DNA of 64,000 nt, from the NCBI GenBank assembly GCA_006538405.1, contig BJKQ01000008.1, forward strand, positions 186,001 to 250,000, written 5' to 3'. The stretch's first letter is position 1. Every line of letters begins with the position of its first letter. Positions 25,301 through 37,921 of the stretch are shown here, piece by piece. This DNA is from Hansfordia pulvinata. Taxonomy: Eukaryota; Ascomycota; Sordariomycetes; Xylariales. Under the pieces are notes generated by a model that did no database searches, had not been told where the DNA came from, and saw only the letters and a program-made list of their open reading frames with translations. A program made the position numbers and the translations under genes.

Positions 25301-25736
25301 ACTCCAACACGGCATTCCCAGCCTATCATCCTCCAGGCTCCGAGGGCCAGAGGTACTCTGGAATTTTCCACTCTGCGCTCCCCGTCGGAGATACCCAAGA
25401 GCGCCAAATCCGACAGTCACGTGCTTCATCGCGAGCGTCGTCTCATGAGCGCAAGCCTGTCAATGGGTACAATGTTCTCTGGCTTGCGGCATCGCTCTTC
25501 GAGTTCAACATTCAAACCACAAAACATGAGGCCGGATATCCTTACCTGACATATCAGGCCGGGGAGGTAAGCGCAACCTTTTCTGACCATTATCTAGTGT
25601 ATGCTGACCCGAACTACAGATTTTCGATGTCATCGCCGAGAAGGGCGAACTCTGGCTCGCGAAGAACCAAGACGATCCCAACAACCTTGTGGGATGGCTT
25701 TGGTCCAAACACTTTGCCAGGCTGGCGGACGACTAA
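19346..25736 (+). CDS. Giant DH-BAR-SH3 Rho/Cdc42 guanine nucleotide exchange factor
   Basis: Predicted exchange factor for a Rho-family GTPase at the cell cortex, resembling in layout animal Tuba/DNMBP and, for DH plus BAR, fission yeast Gef1. Exons 19346-24424, 24478-25566 and 25620-25736 give about 2094 residues. The first 1300 are low complexity: His/Gln-rich start with a Gln run (19698-19746), Ser/Pro-rich basic tracts, and a charged coiled coil around residues 725-795 (AEEKKRKAEAVAEAARAAK). The DH domain spans about 1342-1575 (RLETIKELIDTEAFFIRDMN; LLIKPMQRITKYPNLIIQLL). A BAR-like region follows to about 1860 (YEALNEALKKELPKL; NFVNIQAEWYGIW). A C-terminal SH3 is split by the last intron (NVLWLAASLFEF, AEKGELWLAKNQ, VGWLWSKHFARL). 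No PH domain is seen after DH; BAR takes its place. The first in-frame ATG is used, and 19349 is an alternative. Confidence 0.93.
19698..19746 (+). repeat. CAG/CAA tract coding polyglutamine in the GEF
   Basis: Nearly pure CAG/CAA repeat encoding two Gln runs separated by one Pro near residue 120 of the GEF. It is a candidate length-polymorphic site. Confidence 0.85.
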
Positions 25737-28700
25737 GACGAGTACATCGAGGACAATTTTGACGCACTTACATAAAACACCTCGGCATCCGTCGTGCTGG
25801 GGGCCTCCTGAGCCCCGGAATCTTTTTTTATCTTCATTCAACTTGCACAAGAGACATTGGCTTGTCGGCGATCTGGTTTCCTATGTGGATGTTTTCCAGT
25901 GTAACAACACCGAACATGGTTGACAGGCGAGGCGCGAGGGAAACACGGCGTTATGGGGGACCGGTATTCTTAATGTACGACGAGATGGACATGATATTAC
26001 CCAGGGACAGCAGGGAGCAAGGGTTTCAAGGTCGTGGGTGGATGACCGGGTAGGAGAAGGTGTTACTAATTCTTATCAGTGGGGGTTTCTAGCGCATGAG
26101 GAAGACGAATTGGCACCGGCGGTGGATTGCTGCGGCTGCTGAGCCTCTTGGGAATCGCATTCTCCGTTAGCTTGGGAATGTTTCTGGGGCTCGGGTCTAC
26201 CATGGGGCCGGAACCTGCACGAGGAGTTGCCTGCGGTTGGCGGACTCGAAGCACCTCGAGTCAAGATATCAAACGATAGACCCGAGATGGCTGCGCCGAC
26301 GGCTGCAGCTGGCATTCAGCTGGTCGTTGGCAGCATTCGTGGATAGACACCATTTTTCCTAACTTGAGGACATTGGGTGCTAGGATCACAGTCTACCTAG
26401 TAGAATCTAGTTCACGAGTGACTTTATATTGAATCTTGTGTTAAGTGCCGGTGGTGTGACTTCCACACAAACCACGCACTTGCCACCCACACGCGAATCC
26501 TGTCCGGCCTCCATGGAATATAACGTCTTTGGACTTGAAGCCACCTAAAGTCTTGCAACCAGTAAAAACACGGGGAAACACCGCACAGCCCAGAGACATA
26601 TCACAGGCTAGCCGGGTTGCCAACTTGGTCGTCTGGGCACCAAGTCTGTGTACAACTTCAAACGCAACCGTCAGAACCCACCCCTAATTCATGTAAGATG
26701 CCAATGCATCGACGGAGGTCTGGCTTTGGGGCCGCCTCGCCCCATCACCTACCCTGTCTAATTCACCTCGATGCCGTGAGAAAGGGGGCCAGAGGGCCTA
26801 ACTCCCCGCACCCTGTCGCAGCACCTGGATGACCGACGACCACCCATGCCTTCCTATTCCCTGCCCTCCTCCCGAGTTGAGCCACGGAACTTACCCCTCC
26901 AAGGGAGCGAGCCTGTACCGTGTTGGGATTGCCCCAGACCGCATGCTAGGCAAGCGACGGAGTTCCAGTAAGGGTTCGGCCAAGGAAGCAAACTGCATCA
27001 TGGACCCGAAGGCCGCGTCCTCACCATATTACCACCTACCTACTGTGCTTGTATTTGTCTCCTACCCTTGGCCCGCTCCCCAAGAGATATCTCCTTTTGT
27101 GCTCGGGCATTGATCATCATAGATCATCGCATGCAAGGCCCACAAAGATTGCGCATCAGCGTCGCTCAAGTCTGTGTCACTCACCCTCCCCAGGCATAGC
27201 GATATCAGCAGCGGCGCCTGTGGCCAGCAAGCCTCGGCGCAGTCCCGCTGGGTCAAGCAGAAAGACGTCATATAAGCTTCCGCAGGAGTATGAATGAATG
27301 AGACTGGGACCGAAAGGTCCGCGTAACGAGCGTATTTCTCCCCGCAGGTGGCGAGCAAAAAAAAAAAAAAGAAGAAGAAGAAGAAGACAAGCTGGGGTGT
27401 TCCCCCTCCTGCCAGGGCTCGATGCTCTCGTCGTTCACCTGACGAGCAGCACCCCCGCCGCGCAGGATCTTTTACTTTCTCCCTTGCTGAGCCCCCTCGA
27501 ACGCGTCTGTGAGTACTCTTCTACATATCCGCCAGTTTTCATGCAACTCGTCTTTCTCGCTCAAAGATGTCCCCGAGAGTACCTCAGGTAGGCTCCGCGG
27601 AGCCGGCGTGTGGGACCAGCGCTGGTCGTGGCGCCACCGGCGATGGCCACGTCCTTCCCTACCTAAGGTAATGTACCGATAGGTTGATCCCACTCGCTGA
27701 GCCACCGGGCAAGTGACCATCGCCGGCCGACACAGCCCACGAAGCGTAGACCCGGGCGGCTGCGTGCCGGCTCGATCGGCGCTCAGCCTGCTTGCTGGTC
27801 TGGCCGCGCATCGATGTGACCTTTCCCTTCGGCCGTGTTTGGGAAGCGGCGCGACGGAGGAGTTGTTGCCCAGCAAGTCGTTTGTTAACAGTGACCGGCA
27901 CCGATGGCTCCCCACCTTCGGGCTTTTTGGTCACTCGAGAGCCCCAGCTCATAGCGGGTCGTGCTTCCGAGGGAGGGGTCTGCTGGCAGATCTTGGGTGC
28001 TATGGTAGGAATCAGAATACGCGTACATGCGCTGTACTCGTAACTTGTCTGGCACTAGGAAAAGAAACGAGTGTTCAAGGGCCTCTTGAACTAGCTCTAC
28101 GGAACGGGAACAGGCAGGCCCGGTTCGGGCTACTTCACCCATCAGGGCCATTGAGGAGTGTCGTTCAACCACCATGTTATCGTTAATGGTTACCCTTGTG
28201 AATGGCCATCGCGACAAAAAGGAAAAAGAGAGGGGCAGGCGTCGACCGAGGACGGAAAGGAACCAGGCTACGGCGACTAATAACGACAAAAAGCTCTCGA
28301 CAGAGTTAGCAGGAGAGATGGCACCGCAGGCGGGCCGTGCCCTCTCCCTTCCCCGTTGGCGGCCAATTTAGCAAATGAAGCACAGACGGGGAAACGCGCT
28401 TGCAAGATATGCTAACGTTAGGGTGCTGATCCTGCAAACCTGTCGTGCTGCGAGTTAGGTACTCGGGGCACGGCCAATGAGCCAAGCCGGGCGGGACTGC
28501 CGGGCTTTCAGTCGACTCGCAACCGTTCGAGTCCCCCATACGTGCCTACTCGTACCTCTGTTGATCACAGGGCTGCCTCGTCGCGACAATCTCGTTGGCA
28601 TGGTCTTCTTCCGCAGCAGTGGCCAATTTGCTGACAAGCGAGTGGTGCAAAGCATGGGCAGGACAGAGGTGGCGGGCAAGACGAACAAGTGATCAGTGAG

Positions 28701-30732
28701 GTGAACTGTACCCGATCGTGGGCTGAGAACTCTAACTTAATGCCTTACGAGTATGCGATGCCAGGCCACCTCCACCGCAGGCAGTTGACATGACAGTCTG
28801 TGCTGCAGAATGACGGGAGCGATGTTGTCAAGCGCTCAGCCACGATACGCAGCCCGAGGCCGATCAGCATGGGGTAGTCGCCTGTAGTCCATCGCATGAT
28901 GCTGTCGTTATATGATGCGGCGCGAGGCCATGCGTGAGATTCGACTCGATGCGATGCTTGTACCGCAAGATATGGCGCGGTGTAGTGCGGTGCGAAGCAA
29001 GGCCGGACGATGTGGCGCGCTACGACGTGACGCGAAGCCAGCGACTGTGGAGAGAGAGCCGCTCGGCAGGCGGGCCGGGAACAGCGGAGACCCGGGAGGG
29101 CCCACATTACTTGTGATGAGACGCCACTCAGGGGGGGGGCTCTGCAACGTTTAGGTCCGAGTGGTTTGCAAGAGCACCAGGGCGGGCGCCGGTGGTCGCC
29201 GTGGTAAAAGGGGCGGGGGACTGCCCATAGTGCCATGATTCCAGCAACAACAACAACACAACATAGCTTGCACCCAGTGTGCCGCCGTACTCGTACTCGA
29301 CGCGGCATCCTGGAAAGGGGCGGGGCTGGTCTTCCTCGGATCGGGGTCGGTCTAGCAGATGGCAGTCGTGCACTTGTGGCCAAGGGGCGCACGGTCTGCC
29401 ACCTTGTTTATTGGAGCCGGGATTGCTGCGTCACACGTCGTCGTCCTGCCCGGCCGCGGTGAGGCGATCAGGTAGGAGCCGGTGGAGAGCAGCCCAGGCC
29501 TGTCAGGGTAGAGGCAAGACCCTGCCGTGCCTGCACAGGGAATAAGAAGCCGTCGTACGCCGCCCTGCTCCAGAGAACACAGGAGTGTCCACGACCCCCC
29601 ACGAGTACTTGTACATGCTCCGCACATGCTCGCAGAGCAGAGGCACACGTACCCGTACAATTTCCATACGGGAATCCGCTTGCTGGGAACCTGGTCGGTG
29701 GAAATCCAATCTTGATCGCGGCTGTAGGTTTCCACGGGTGGCCTGTGTCGTTGTCTAACCGACGGGCATCTCATGCGAATGCGGCGCTGCGCGAGACGGC
29801 TCATAAGCATCGGGGAGTTGTTTTCCTGATGAGCAACCATTGCGCGAGGGTACTCGTAGGTATTCAGGCCGGCCCCGCTGGCGCAGGTGCCCCGGCAAAG
29901 TCGCCAGTTTCCCCGGCGTCCTGGCGTGCCTGGTGCCAGGGTGACCTGGGCTCGCTAGCATGGCTGGGCTTGTCCGCCCGTCGCGGCTCGTGATCCGCCT
30001 CTCCTGTCTTGTATCGTGCTCTTGCCATCGTGTTGCACAAACGCCGCCCTTGGCGACCTGACCGTCAAAGAGCGAGTGCCGAGCTTATCTGCCGGCTATC
30101 AAGGTACGAGTACTCGTCCACTCGTCCTCTGTCGCACGAGCATCCCGTCCCTCTCGGCCAGCAGCCGTCAGAAGTGGTCGAATGGGGAAAGGATAGCAGG
30201 CGCCGTTGAATTGCGGCAGACGCCAAAAACCGGGGCGCGCCGGGGCCTGTGGGCTTGTCGTCGTCCGGAGTGGATCGGCCTGTGCGAGTAGGTGACTTGA
30301 GTTATTACCGGCATCCACCGAGTCGAGCACTTATGATCGGAACGAGTACTCCAGTCGTACATACCTTGCAGGGACCTCAATGCCTCCCGTCTTTGTACCG
30401 CTACCCGTACCTACCTATCCGTACCTTTCTCATGCGAGATTTCGTGCGAGTACGCTACCGGTGATCCCTTGCTGGAGAGGTGCCACCCCACGTCGCCTGG
30501 GCATCCATCCACCCATCCTTGGGCCCCTGGCACGCCGGGCACGCCTGGGATACCTGGCTGAGGCGCTGGCTCGAACCTAAGCATGGGTTAATAATAAGGT
30601 TGTCAGCCGGTCGGCAAGTCGCCCGCCCACTTCGAGCCAGGTACCAGGCTTAGATCGGCGCCGGCGGGTAGCGCAGCGTCGGCGCGAAATTGCAGAGTCC
30701 ACCCTGTCACACTCGGTACGGAGCCCTGATCA

Positions 30733-30774
30733 CTGATGACTGATTGACTGATTGACTGATTGATTGACTGACTG
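30733..30774. repeat. GACTGATT-type tandem repeat
   Basis: About five imperfect copies of an 8-bp unit (GACTGATT with GACT variants) in the spacer upstream of velB. A shorter GACT run occurs at 38886-38900. Confidence 0.85.
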
Positions 30775-32847
30775 CGAGATGTGGCACCGATCTGCCAAGC
30801 CTGACTCGACCAGGCCGTGCTCGGCTCGCACTCGAATTGAGCCGACTTGACGCGGCGCGGCACAACCAAGCCCTGGGGCGGCGCCGCCACGGCGGGCAGC
30901 CAGTCGTGATTGCAGTCGAACCATGCCGCGTACCCGTATGACAAGAGGACGAGGGTATGAGGACGCAGCCCCGGCAGAGTTGCACTCTACCCTCTGTCCG
31001 ATTTCGCGACAAGCGTGAGAGGCTTGGCCGGCCAGCCGACAACAGGCGTACAAAGACCGGCCTAGTCGATAAAGGTCCATCTGCTTGTGCTTGCTTGTCT
31101 GTTTGCCGTGTCGTGATATCAGGGCGCGGGGTGGTGGATGAACGGGCGGAGGAGGAGTGATGTGCACTCGGGAGCACGATGAGATCGGGACAGCATTAAT
31201 TAACGGCTAGGTAGTATTTAAGAGGCTGTCGGCTCGCCGAGCTCCTCAACTGCCATCCAAACATCCAGCATGGCCGTCCTGAGGGTAGGTACGGAGTAGG
31301 TATTCGCATAGGTCGCTCCTGCAGGCAACCATGGCAGACCTCAACCCATCACACGTAGATGGATTGGATTAGGTCCAGTATCACTTACAGGTACCTAAAG
31401 TGCGAGTATCCAATGTGAATCATAAACCTCTTAGGTACCTACTCTGTTGCAAGGAGGCAGGGCTCGAAGATGGGCATCCATATCCGCCTATCCCGACCAG
31501 TGAGTACCGGTACTCGTCAATACTGAATACATGTAAGATCCGATGACCTGTCCCCGTTCAATTATGCTCTTAATGCTCCTTCCCGCACAGCAGCCTGGAC
31601 AGCCCTGCCCCCGCGGGCGACCATCCAATGCTGACAGCTACGTGTGGGTAGGTCGGTGCCTGAAGCTAAGCAAGGTACTTAAGCCTGCTTACATGTACCG
31701 GAGACAGCAGATATCTGAGGTCACCTACCTTTACCACACCCGCACCGTGAGATTTTTTTCTTCAAGAACCTTGACCAGCTTGACCCAATAAGTGGCCTGA
31801 GTCCGATACTCATAGCACTCAACGGATGAGGTGGTACTTTCTACTCTGCAATGTTTCATCATCCGCATGTAGGTAGGGCGCCTTACTACGAGTCAGTACC
31901 TTAGGTCAACGTGCAGAGAACGAGTCTGGGCAGGACATACTTAACGAAATGTCCGTACCCACGCTACTCAACTGGTCGCATCGGAGGAGATCTGCAAAGG
32001 CGCCAACTTCGTTAGCAACTTCGGAGACAAGACGAGAGACAAGCGTGTAAAAGTGCAGGCTATCAAGCAGCCACTTGGCAATGGTGACAGTGTACCTACT
32101 CGTAACCGGTCACAGACGGGTTCAGCTGATGAACACCTCCAGGGCTGCTTGCACCGATCTGGCCAAGACACACTGTAAGTAGGTAGGTACCTATGTACAT
32201 ACCTTATGGACTTGCTTTACGTTGATTGTACGTACTCACGGTAGGTCGATATGGTATGTTGGTAGCAGACAGAATCTCCTATTGTAGATCCGGATTCACT
32301 GGGCACTCTGTAGCAACATGGTAGCCCCGTGGGAGGTAATCATACCTGGGTTATGATGAGAACATTGTTGATACCCATGGACGGCCCCGGAGCGGCATGG
32401 GCTAGCTTGTATCTAGACTATTGGGTGTACCTGCTCGCGCTCCTATATGTAAAGTACCTACATGTAGGTAGGTATCTGGTATCTACCCGCCGCGAACTCC
32501 CGGTGGATGGATCCAGGTGGTAGCGCAAGGCTTGGTATGTACCTCACGTTGCTCGTACCAAGGTCTACAGGTCACTCGTAATTGCCCACCGGCTTGTTGG
32601 TTAGCGACGCCTCTAACGTCAACACTGGTCAAGGGCATCAAGGCTCAAGGCTCAGTCCAACCCATTTGGTTCCCCTTCCCACCCTGGCCGCAACTGACCT
32701 GACCTTATCCCTGCCCCGCCGCCGTTGTCGTCGCCGCCGCCGCCTCCGCCGCTGTTGGACGCTTTCATCCGCGCAGGTCGGCCAGGAGCCACACCTGCCT
32801 GCGTCGTTGACACATTCCGGCTACCTATAGGTACTTTTTACTTGCGC

Positions 32848-32918
32848 CTCGCCTCTCTCTTCCTCCATCTCAAGCTTCTTCTTCTTCCTCTTCTTCTTCT
32901 ACTACCCTCTCCCTTGCC
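32848..32918 (+). promoter_or_regulatory. Pyrimidine-rich tract about 1 kb upstream of velB
   Basis: About 70 bp almost entirely C and T on the + strand (CTCTCTTCCTCC, CTTCTTCTTCC), as is common near fungal transcription starts. It ends near a CTTTCCACAG sequence at 32921-32930 that could be a leader-intron acceptor. The inference is a long velB leader beginning near here. Confidence 0.35.
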
Positions 32919-33862
32919 CGCTTTCCACAGATCGTGCGCCCTCCCCCCGCTGGACCTTTGGCATGTCCCATCTGCACACCTCCGGTTAATTGTTAATTCC
33001 TGCCCGACACCTCGCCCGAGCTCTTCTCGTCATCCTGGAAAAGGGTACCTACCCAACGCTCCACGGTGACCATTCGACTCCTCGACCGTCCCGCTCGTGA
33101 CCCTCGCTGCCGCCACCAGAAGCTCGATCTGCACGCCTGCCTGTCTGCCCCTCTCCCCAACAAGGCAGACCTGGGAACCCGATCCCCACGCGACACGACC
33201 TCCGCCAACGGCCGACGCCTCGCCCCCTTTGCGCACCCATATACATCTGCACGCACCCGCCCAACGGGCCGCCTCCTCTCGCCAGCTTGGCCAGGCGTTG
33301 TGCCAGCCCGTCCCTGAACGAACGAACGTCCGAGGCCCGCCGGCAGCCCCGTCGTGCTTGCATAGCCGCCACGCCTGTCTCACCCGGCTCGGCCTCTCTG
33401 GCCCTGCCCATCAGTCTGCCCACCTCCCGCTGTCTCACCAAGCCCGCGGTTCTGGTTCCCCATCTGGCCTGCCCTCCTTCACGATCCGGCATCGTTGGGC
33501 TCTCGCCCGACTAGCACGCCTGCTGTCCTGCCTGGCCTCTTGGCTCGCTGCGAGCGCCTGTCTCGCCGCCCCCTTCCCCCCCCACTCCCGTCGACTCTCC
33601 CCCTTCGTCCCATCAACCAGCTCTCCTGCTTCTTACGAGTGGCGCCGACTGCGACGTGGTGGACAAGACTCGATTCTCTCTCTCCTTACTCCTATTTCCT
33701 CCTCACTTTGCGCCCTCGCTCAGTGGAGGCATATGTGGTCGCGCGTCCGCGTCTCGCGATCAGACCCCTAGCCGACTCGTCCAGCGACGCCAACTCCCAA
33801 CTCGACACCGCCACTGCCACCGGTCTTGACACCATTGTTCCGCACCCAACGAGGCTCTCACA

Positions 33863-35564
33863 ATGAATCCTCATTACCAACCTCATCCGCCCATGCCTCC
33901 CCACCAGCAACCCATGGCTCCCGACATGGGGGGCCCGCCCGCATACCACTATGTCCATGGCCCTCCTATGATGGCCTCGCCTTACTACCAGCAAAACCCC
34001 GCTCCCCCCATGCAGAACCCGAACCTTCCGCTACAGCCCAGCATGGCTCCTGCGCGCGACCGCATGCCTGACATGGCGCCTCGCGACGCGCCTTTAAATG
34101 CCCCATCAGCCACCGGAATTCGCCCCGAGGACAACAGCGCCTCGCTTCCTGAAGACACACAAGGCACGGATCACGAGGGCTTCACATATAGGTAGGTGCC
34201 TCAGCACCAGACCCTGTTCGACCCGTGGGCTGGACTGCCTTCTAGGAGAGACGGGCTGCTACGGACGGCATGGGCTAATTCGTTGACTCGGGTAGACTCG
34301 TCGTGGTCCAGCACCCGGCACGTGCGCGAATGTGCGGCTTCGGCGACAAGGTACGAGATGAATTCACACGCGGTGCCCATGCCCCCGGTTGACTCCATCA
34401 TTCATTAACACGCGAGTTTCTGTAGGATCGACGTCCCATAACGCCGCCGCCATGTGTTAAGCTAGTCATCACGGACAGGAATGGGGTTGAAGTGGATGTA
34501 GGGTATGTCAATTGTTCACAACCTCGCCCTGTTCGGACCGGCAGTCCGGCGGAGTCAGTGCAGAAGCCGCGGCGGTGGTAGCTGACACTTTCAATAGCGA
34601 CAAGTCTGCTTTCTACGTCGTCCATGTGGACCTCTTCAACGCCGAGGGCACAAAGGAGGATAACTTGATCAAGTCGAACAAAGACAACTCCATATCTTCA
34701 GGGTCCGTGGCATCGTACCGCGATGCTGCGCCTGAGAGCTATGGCTACGGGGCCGTGCTGCCTCATGGCCGCGACCCCTTTGCATCGAGTCCCCAAAGTG
34801 CTTATCCCCCCCAGATGAGCCCTTACCCGTCCGATCAGTATACGTCCCCAGGTCAGTTACTCGGCAGTATTCCCGGGTTGCTCTGGGCTTCGTTAACCCC
34901 CCATCAGGATACTCGCCATTCCCCCAAGTCCCCCAGGTGTCCTCCTTCAACCAGCCAATATCAGTGGCGCCGCAGTACGCCGGTGGCTACACTCCGTCTG
35001 ATTACAGGCCTCCTCCGATGATGGGCGCTCCGCCGATGGAGATCCTCCCCAGCCATGGCCAGAGCCGGCAAAACAGCATCTCAGAGGGCAAGGGGCACTA
35101 CACGAGAAACATGATAGGCACTTGCGCTTGCAGTGCAGCGCGGCTTATTGACAACCATGAACAGCCTGGAATTTGGTTTGTCCTCCAGGATCTCAGCGTC
35201 CGTAGTGAAGGGTTCTTCAGGTAAGGTTGGGGCACCACTGGTGCCTTTTGCCTCTCTTCGTCTCTGCCGACTCTGCTAACTCCCCTGCGACAGGCTGAGA
35301 TTCTCCTTTATCAACCTGAGGGCGATAGAGGCGCCGATCGGCGCGTCAGCTAGCGATGCAAACTCGCTAGTCGGCCGCAAGAAGAAGGCCAAGATTCTGT
35401 CGCAAGCCTTCAGCGACCCGTTCCAGGTCTTCTCGGCCAAGAAGTTCCCCGGCGTCTGTGACAGTACGCCGCTCAGCAAGAAATTCGCTGAGCAAGGCAT
35501 CAAAATCCCCATTCGCAAGGACGGCGATAAGGACGGAAACAGCAAAGACGACATGGATGATTAG
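33863..35564 (+). CDS. velB: Velvet-domain developmental regulator VelB
   Basis: Velvet DNA-binding regulator that in ascomycetes pairs with VeA or VosA to control sporulation and secondary metabolism, shuttling between cytoplasm and nucleus. Exons 33863-34191, 34296-34350, 34426-34502, 34598-34851, 34908-35220 and 35294-35564 give 432 residues in one frame. The first 100 residues are Pro/Met/Gln-rich. The velvet domain opens with FTYRLVVVQHPARARMCGFG and DRRPITPPPCVKLVI, continues through DKSAFYVVHVDLF, is interrupted by a Pro/Tyr/Ser-rich insertion of about 110 residues, and resumes at HYTRNMIGTCACSAARL, GIWFVLQDLSVRSEG, and ends PFQVFSAKKFPGVCDSTPLS, then GIKIPIRKDG. The insertion in mid-domain and the C-terminal KKFPG block are VelB features and separate it from VosA, VelC and VeA. 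The protein ends in a short Asp/Lys tail. Confidence 0.94.
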
Positions 35565-36634
35565 GAGTGTCGAGTGGATAACGACAGCTGAACGGCCTCC
35601 TTTGTCGTCCTAGTTCATGCCGTATCATTATTGGACTATTGGATCAGTCCTGAATTACCCAGGCTATCGCCACGACAGGTTCATGATCATCCCATCAGGT
35701 TTTTAATGGTCTAATGCTAGACGTTGATACAGAAATTTGGATCGCAGGTCGCAGATCGGGGATCTTCAGGGCCTCCTGGGCTCCGCTAGAGGATTCCAGG
35801 GAGACTGAGAGATGAGACAAACGCGCCGCCAAGGTTTGTCACGTCTACGCGATCTGGAGCCAGGCCTTCATGCTTTGCCGGGTCGCATGATTCATGCCAG
35901 TCTGTAGGTGAGGTGCGTAGCCTCCGCATCCGTTGATTGAGCCCGGCGGTGGGTGCGCCACGCACGGGGTTCGGCGGAAATCTGGGTGCAATTGTCGAGG
36001 TCGTTTTGGTTGTGACCCATTTGATCTGGCCATATTTACTGTTCCAGTTTTTCTCGGAAGACTTGCCGCCCATCAGGTGTTTCTGGAGCAGAAACGGGAT
36101 TCATGGCGTTTTGATTTAAGCCGGCGTTCGTGGCTTCATTGTTTGATTGATTACCAACAGTACCGCCTTTGCTTGTATTCACGGTTCCAGGTAGCCGATG
36201 TCAAAATATAGGTACAATGCTGCTTTGTCCTACTCGTTGGGCGAGCGGGGCAGCATATCACGGGATGTGACGAGATGGGGAATGCACCACATACACGAGA
36301 CTATGTCGACCTCTTTATTTCGTTACTACTGACTGAGTCAGTCGGTGGTGGATCTTTGTTGTTCTTGTGTGCCCCTTCATCCGCCTGCCTGGGCGACCCC
36401 TCGTCTCACGATTCGGACAAATGCCCGAGTCCAGGGTGACGCTGATTTGCGCCAGTCTGGCGAGACCAAGACATCGTTCGGTCTCCGCTGGGCATCGATG
36501 CACGTGGGCCGACCGCTCAGGAACCTGGATGTATCTATAGCACGCGGGTAGACAAGACAAGCCGTAGGGATACTTGTACGCCCGTGGTGTGTCACGTTGG
36601 ATGCTTGCTTGTTCGTCACTCTTGCCCACCACCA

Positions 36635-36666
36635 GCCCCCGCCCCCCCACCCCCCCCCCCCCCCCC
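36635..36666. repeat. C-rich homopolymer tract
   Basis: Nearly uninterrupted cytosines on the + strand. The exact length is likely to be unreliable in any assembly. Confidence 0.85.
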
Positions 36667-37487
36667 TCATTGTTTCCCCTTACTACCGAGCCGCCCCGTG
36701 TTTTCTGTTCATTGGGTGTCTACGGAGTAGATACCTACTCGTACTTGGCGCGTGAGCCGGTGGCCGCGCGCGAGTTCTTGTTGCGTGGTAAAGCCAGCAA
36801 AGGCGGCACGCGAAACGGGCCGGGGGCGCCCTTCCACTCCCTCGTCCGGCTCGCTGTGTCGGTGACGCCGCCCGGAAGAGGAGGAGAACAGAGGAGGGCT
36901 TGCTTACTCTACCACGTTGAATCAAAGCTGGCGTCTGCGCGAGGGAGGGCTACGGGTAGTAGGGCACCGTCCCACTTGGAGACATCGGGCATGTGTGTGA
37001 GGTACGATACTCGCAGGTGAGGTGAGGTGAGGCGTGATCTGTCGGAGCTTACTCACCCAAATTGAGATGGACTTGCACAGTAGGTGCTTCTCTGCTGCTC
37101 GAACACGGAAGGGGGGTACCGCGTGCCGCCGCCCCCAGAGGTCCTCTCCAGATGTCGACGCGAACCACTCCACGGCCACGGCCACGAGCATTCGTGCGAG
37201 TACACGTCTTCCAACCCTCTCCTCTCTCCCGTCCCCTGCGGCAACGTAGATCACGGTTTCTCGACGCAGAGCGCGAACGCCAGTCTCAGGACCCGCCCCC
37301 TCCGGAGAGAACGCCCCAGGCGGCCGGGACGACGCGCTGCGTTGTCGTCCGCCTCTTTTTCTGCATGTCTGCCGTCCTGGTCCGTCCGGTCTGTGCTTTG
37401 CTTACCTCTTTACTACTACCCGTGCCTGACGAGTATGCCTGTCTGGAAAAGGCGAGACACGCCAAAACCCGCTACCTACCACCCCAA

Positions 37488-37488
<1 letters not shown>

Positions 37489-37540
<52 letters not shown>
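37489..37540. repeat. (CA)n microsatellite
   Basis: About 26 uninterrupted CA dinucleotides in a gene-free spacer. Confidence 0.95.
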
Positions 37541-37543
<3 letters not shown>

Positions 37544-37892
37544 ACAGCGTGCCCGCTCCAAGCTTTATATGCGTTCATGCCTGACCACCGACCGGCTTGA
37601 CGACTACAAGTCCCCGTTCTCCAAGCGGATTGTGGCGGCAGCTGCCCGACTGGACAAGAAGACTCTCGAGCCGCGGCGCGCGGCCAGAATTGAAGGAGAG
37701 GGGGGCGACGTGAAGATGAAAATGACAGGTTCCTTCATGGACGCCCTCCAGCCCCCCCTCTCAAAGGAGACCCGATGAGTGATCTTCAGACTTCTTCTTT
37801 CTCCCGGCTCGGAAAGCGAGAATGTGGGAAGAACACGCGTGGGCGTGCCAGTGTCAGTTCGTTCGCGAGCTTCTCCCGCGTCAAGCCATGTC

Positions 37893-37921
37893 CGCGCGCG
37901 CGCGCGCGCGTGTGTGTGTGT
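37893..37921. repeat. (CG)n/(TG)n alternating purine-pyrimidine tract
   Basis: Nine CG dinucleotides followed directly by about five TG dinucleotides, a sequence class able to adopt Z-DNA. Confidence 0.9.

Larger units (their letters stand above)
25737..33862. other. 8-kb gene-free spacer upstream of velB
   Basis: The longest stretch without a supported protein gene. All open frames are short and lack recognisable domains, hydrophobic patterns or consistent codon use. Contents seen: A14 plus (GAA)n at 27357-27388, a GACTGATT-type tandem repeat at 30733-30774, dense GTACGAGTACTC and AGGTACCT words (29287-29300, 30104-30117, 31502-31515, 32181-32195, 32456-32469), a less GC-rich patch at about 31.2-32.6 kb, and a pyrimidine-rich zone from about 32.85 kb to the velB start. 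It may hold non-coding transcripts or a long regulatory region, but nothing here proves either. Confidence 0.55.

Noticed and set aside
33097..33771. 224-codon frame in the presumed velB leader
   Set aside because: Ser/Pro/Arg-rich text from a CT-rich leader with no domain or periodicity; several frames are open at once.
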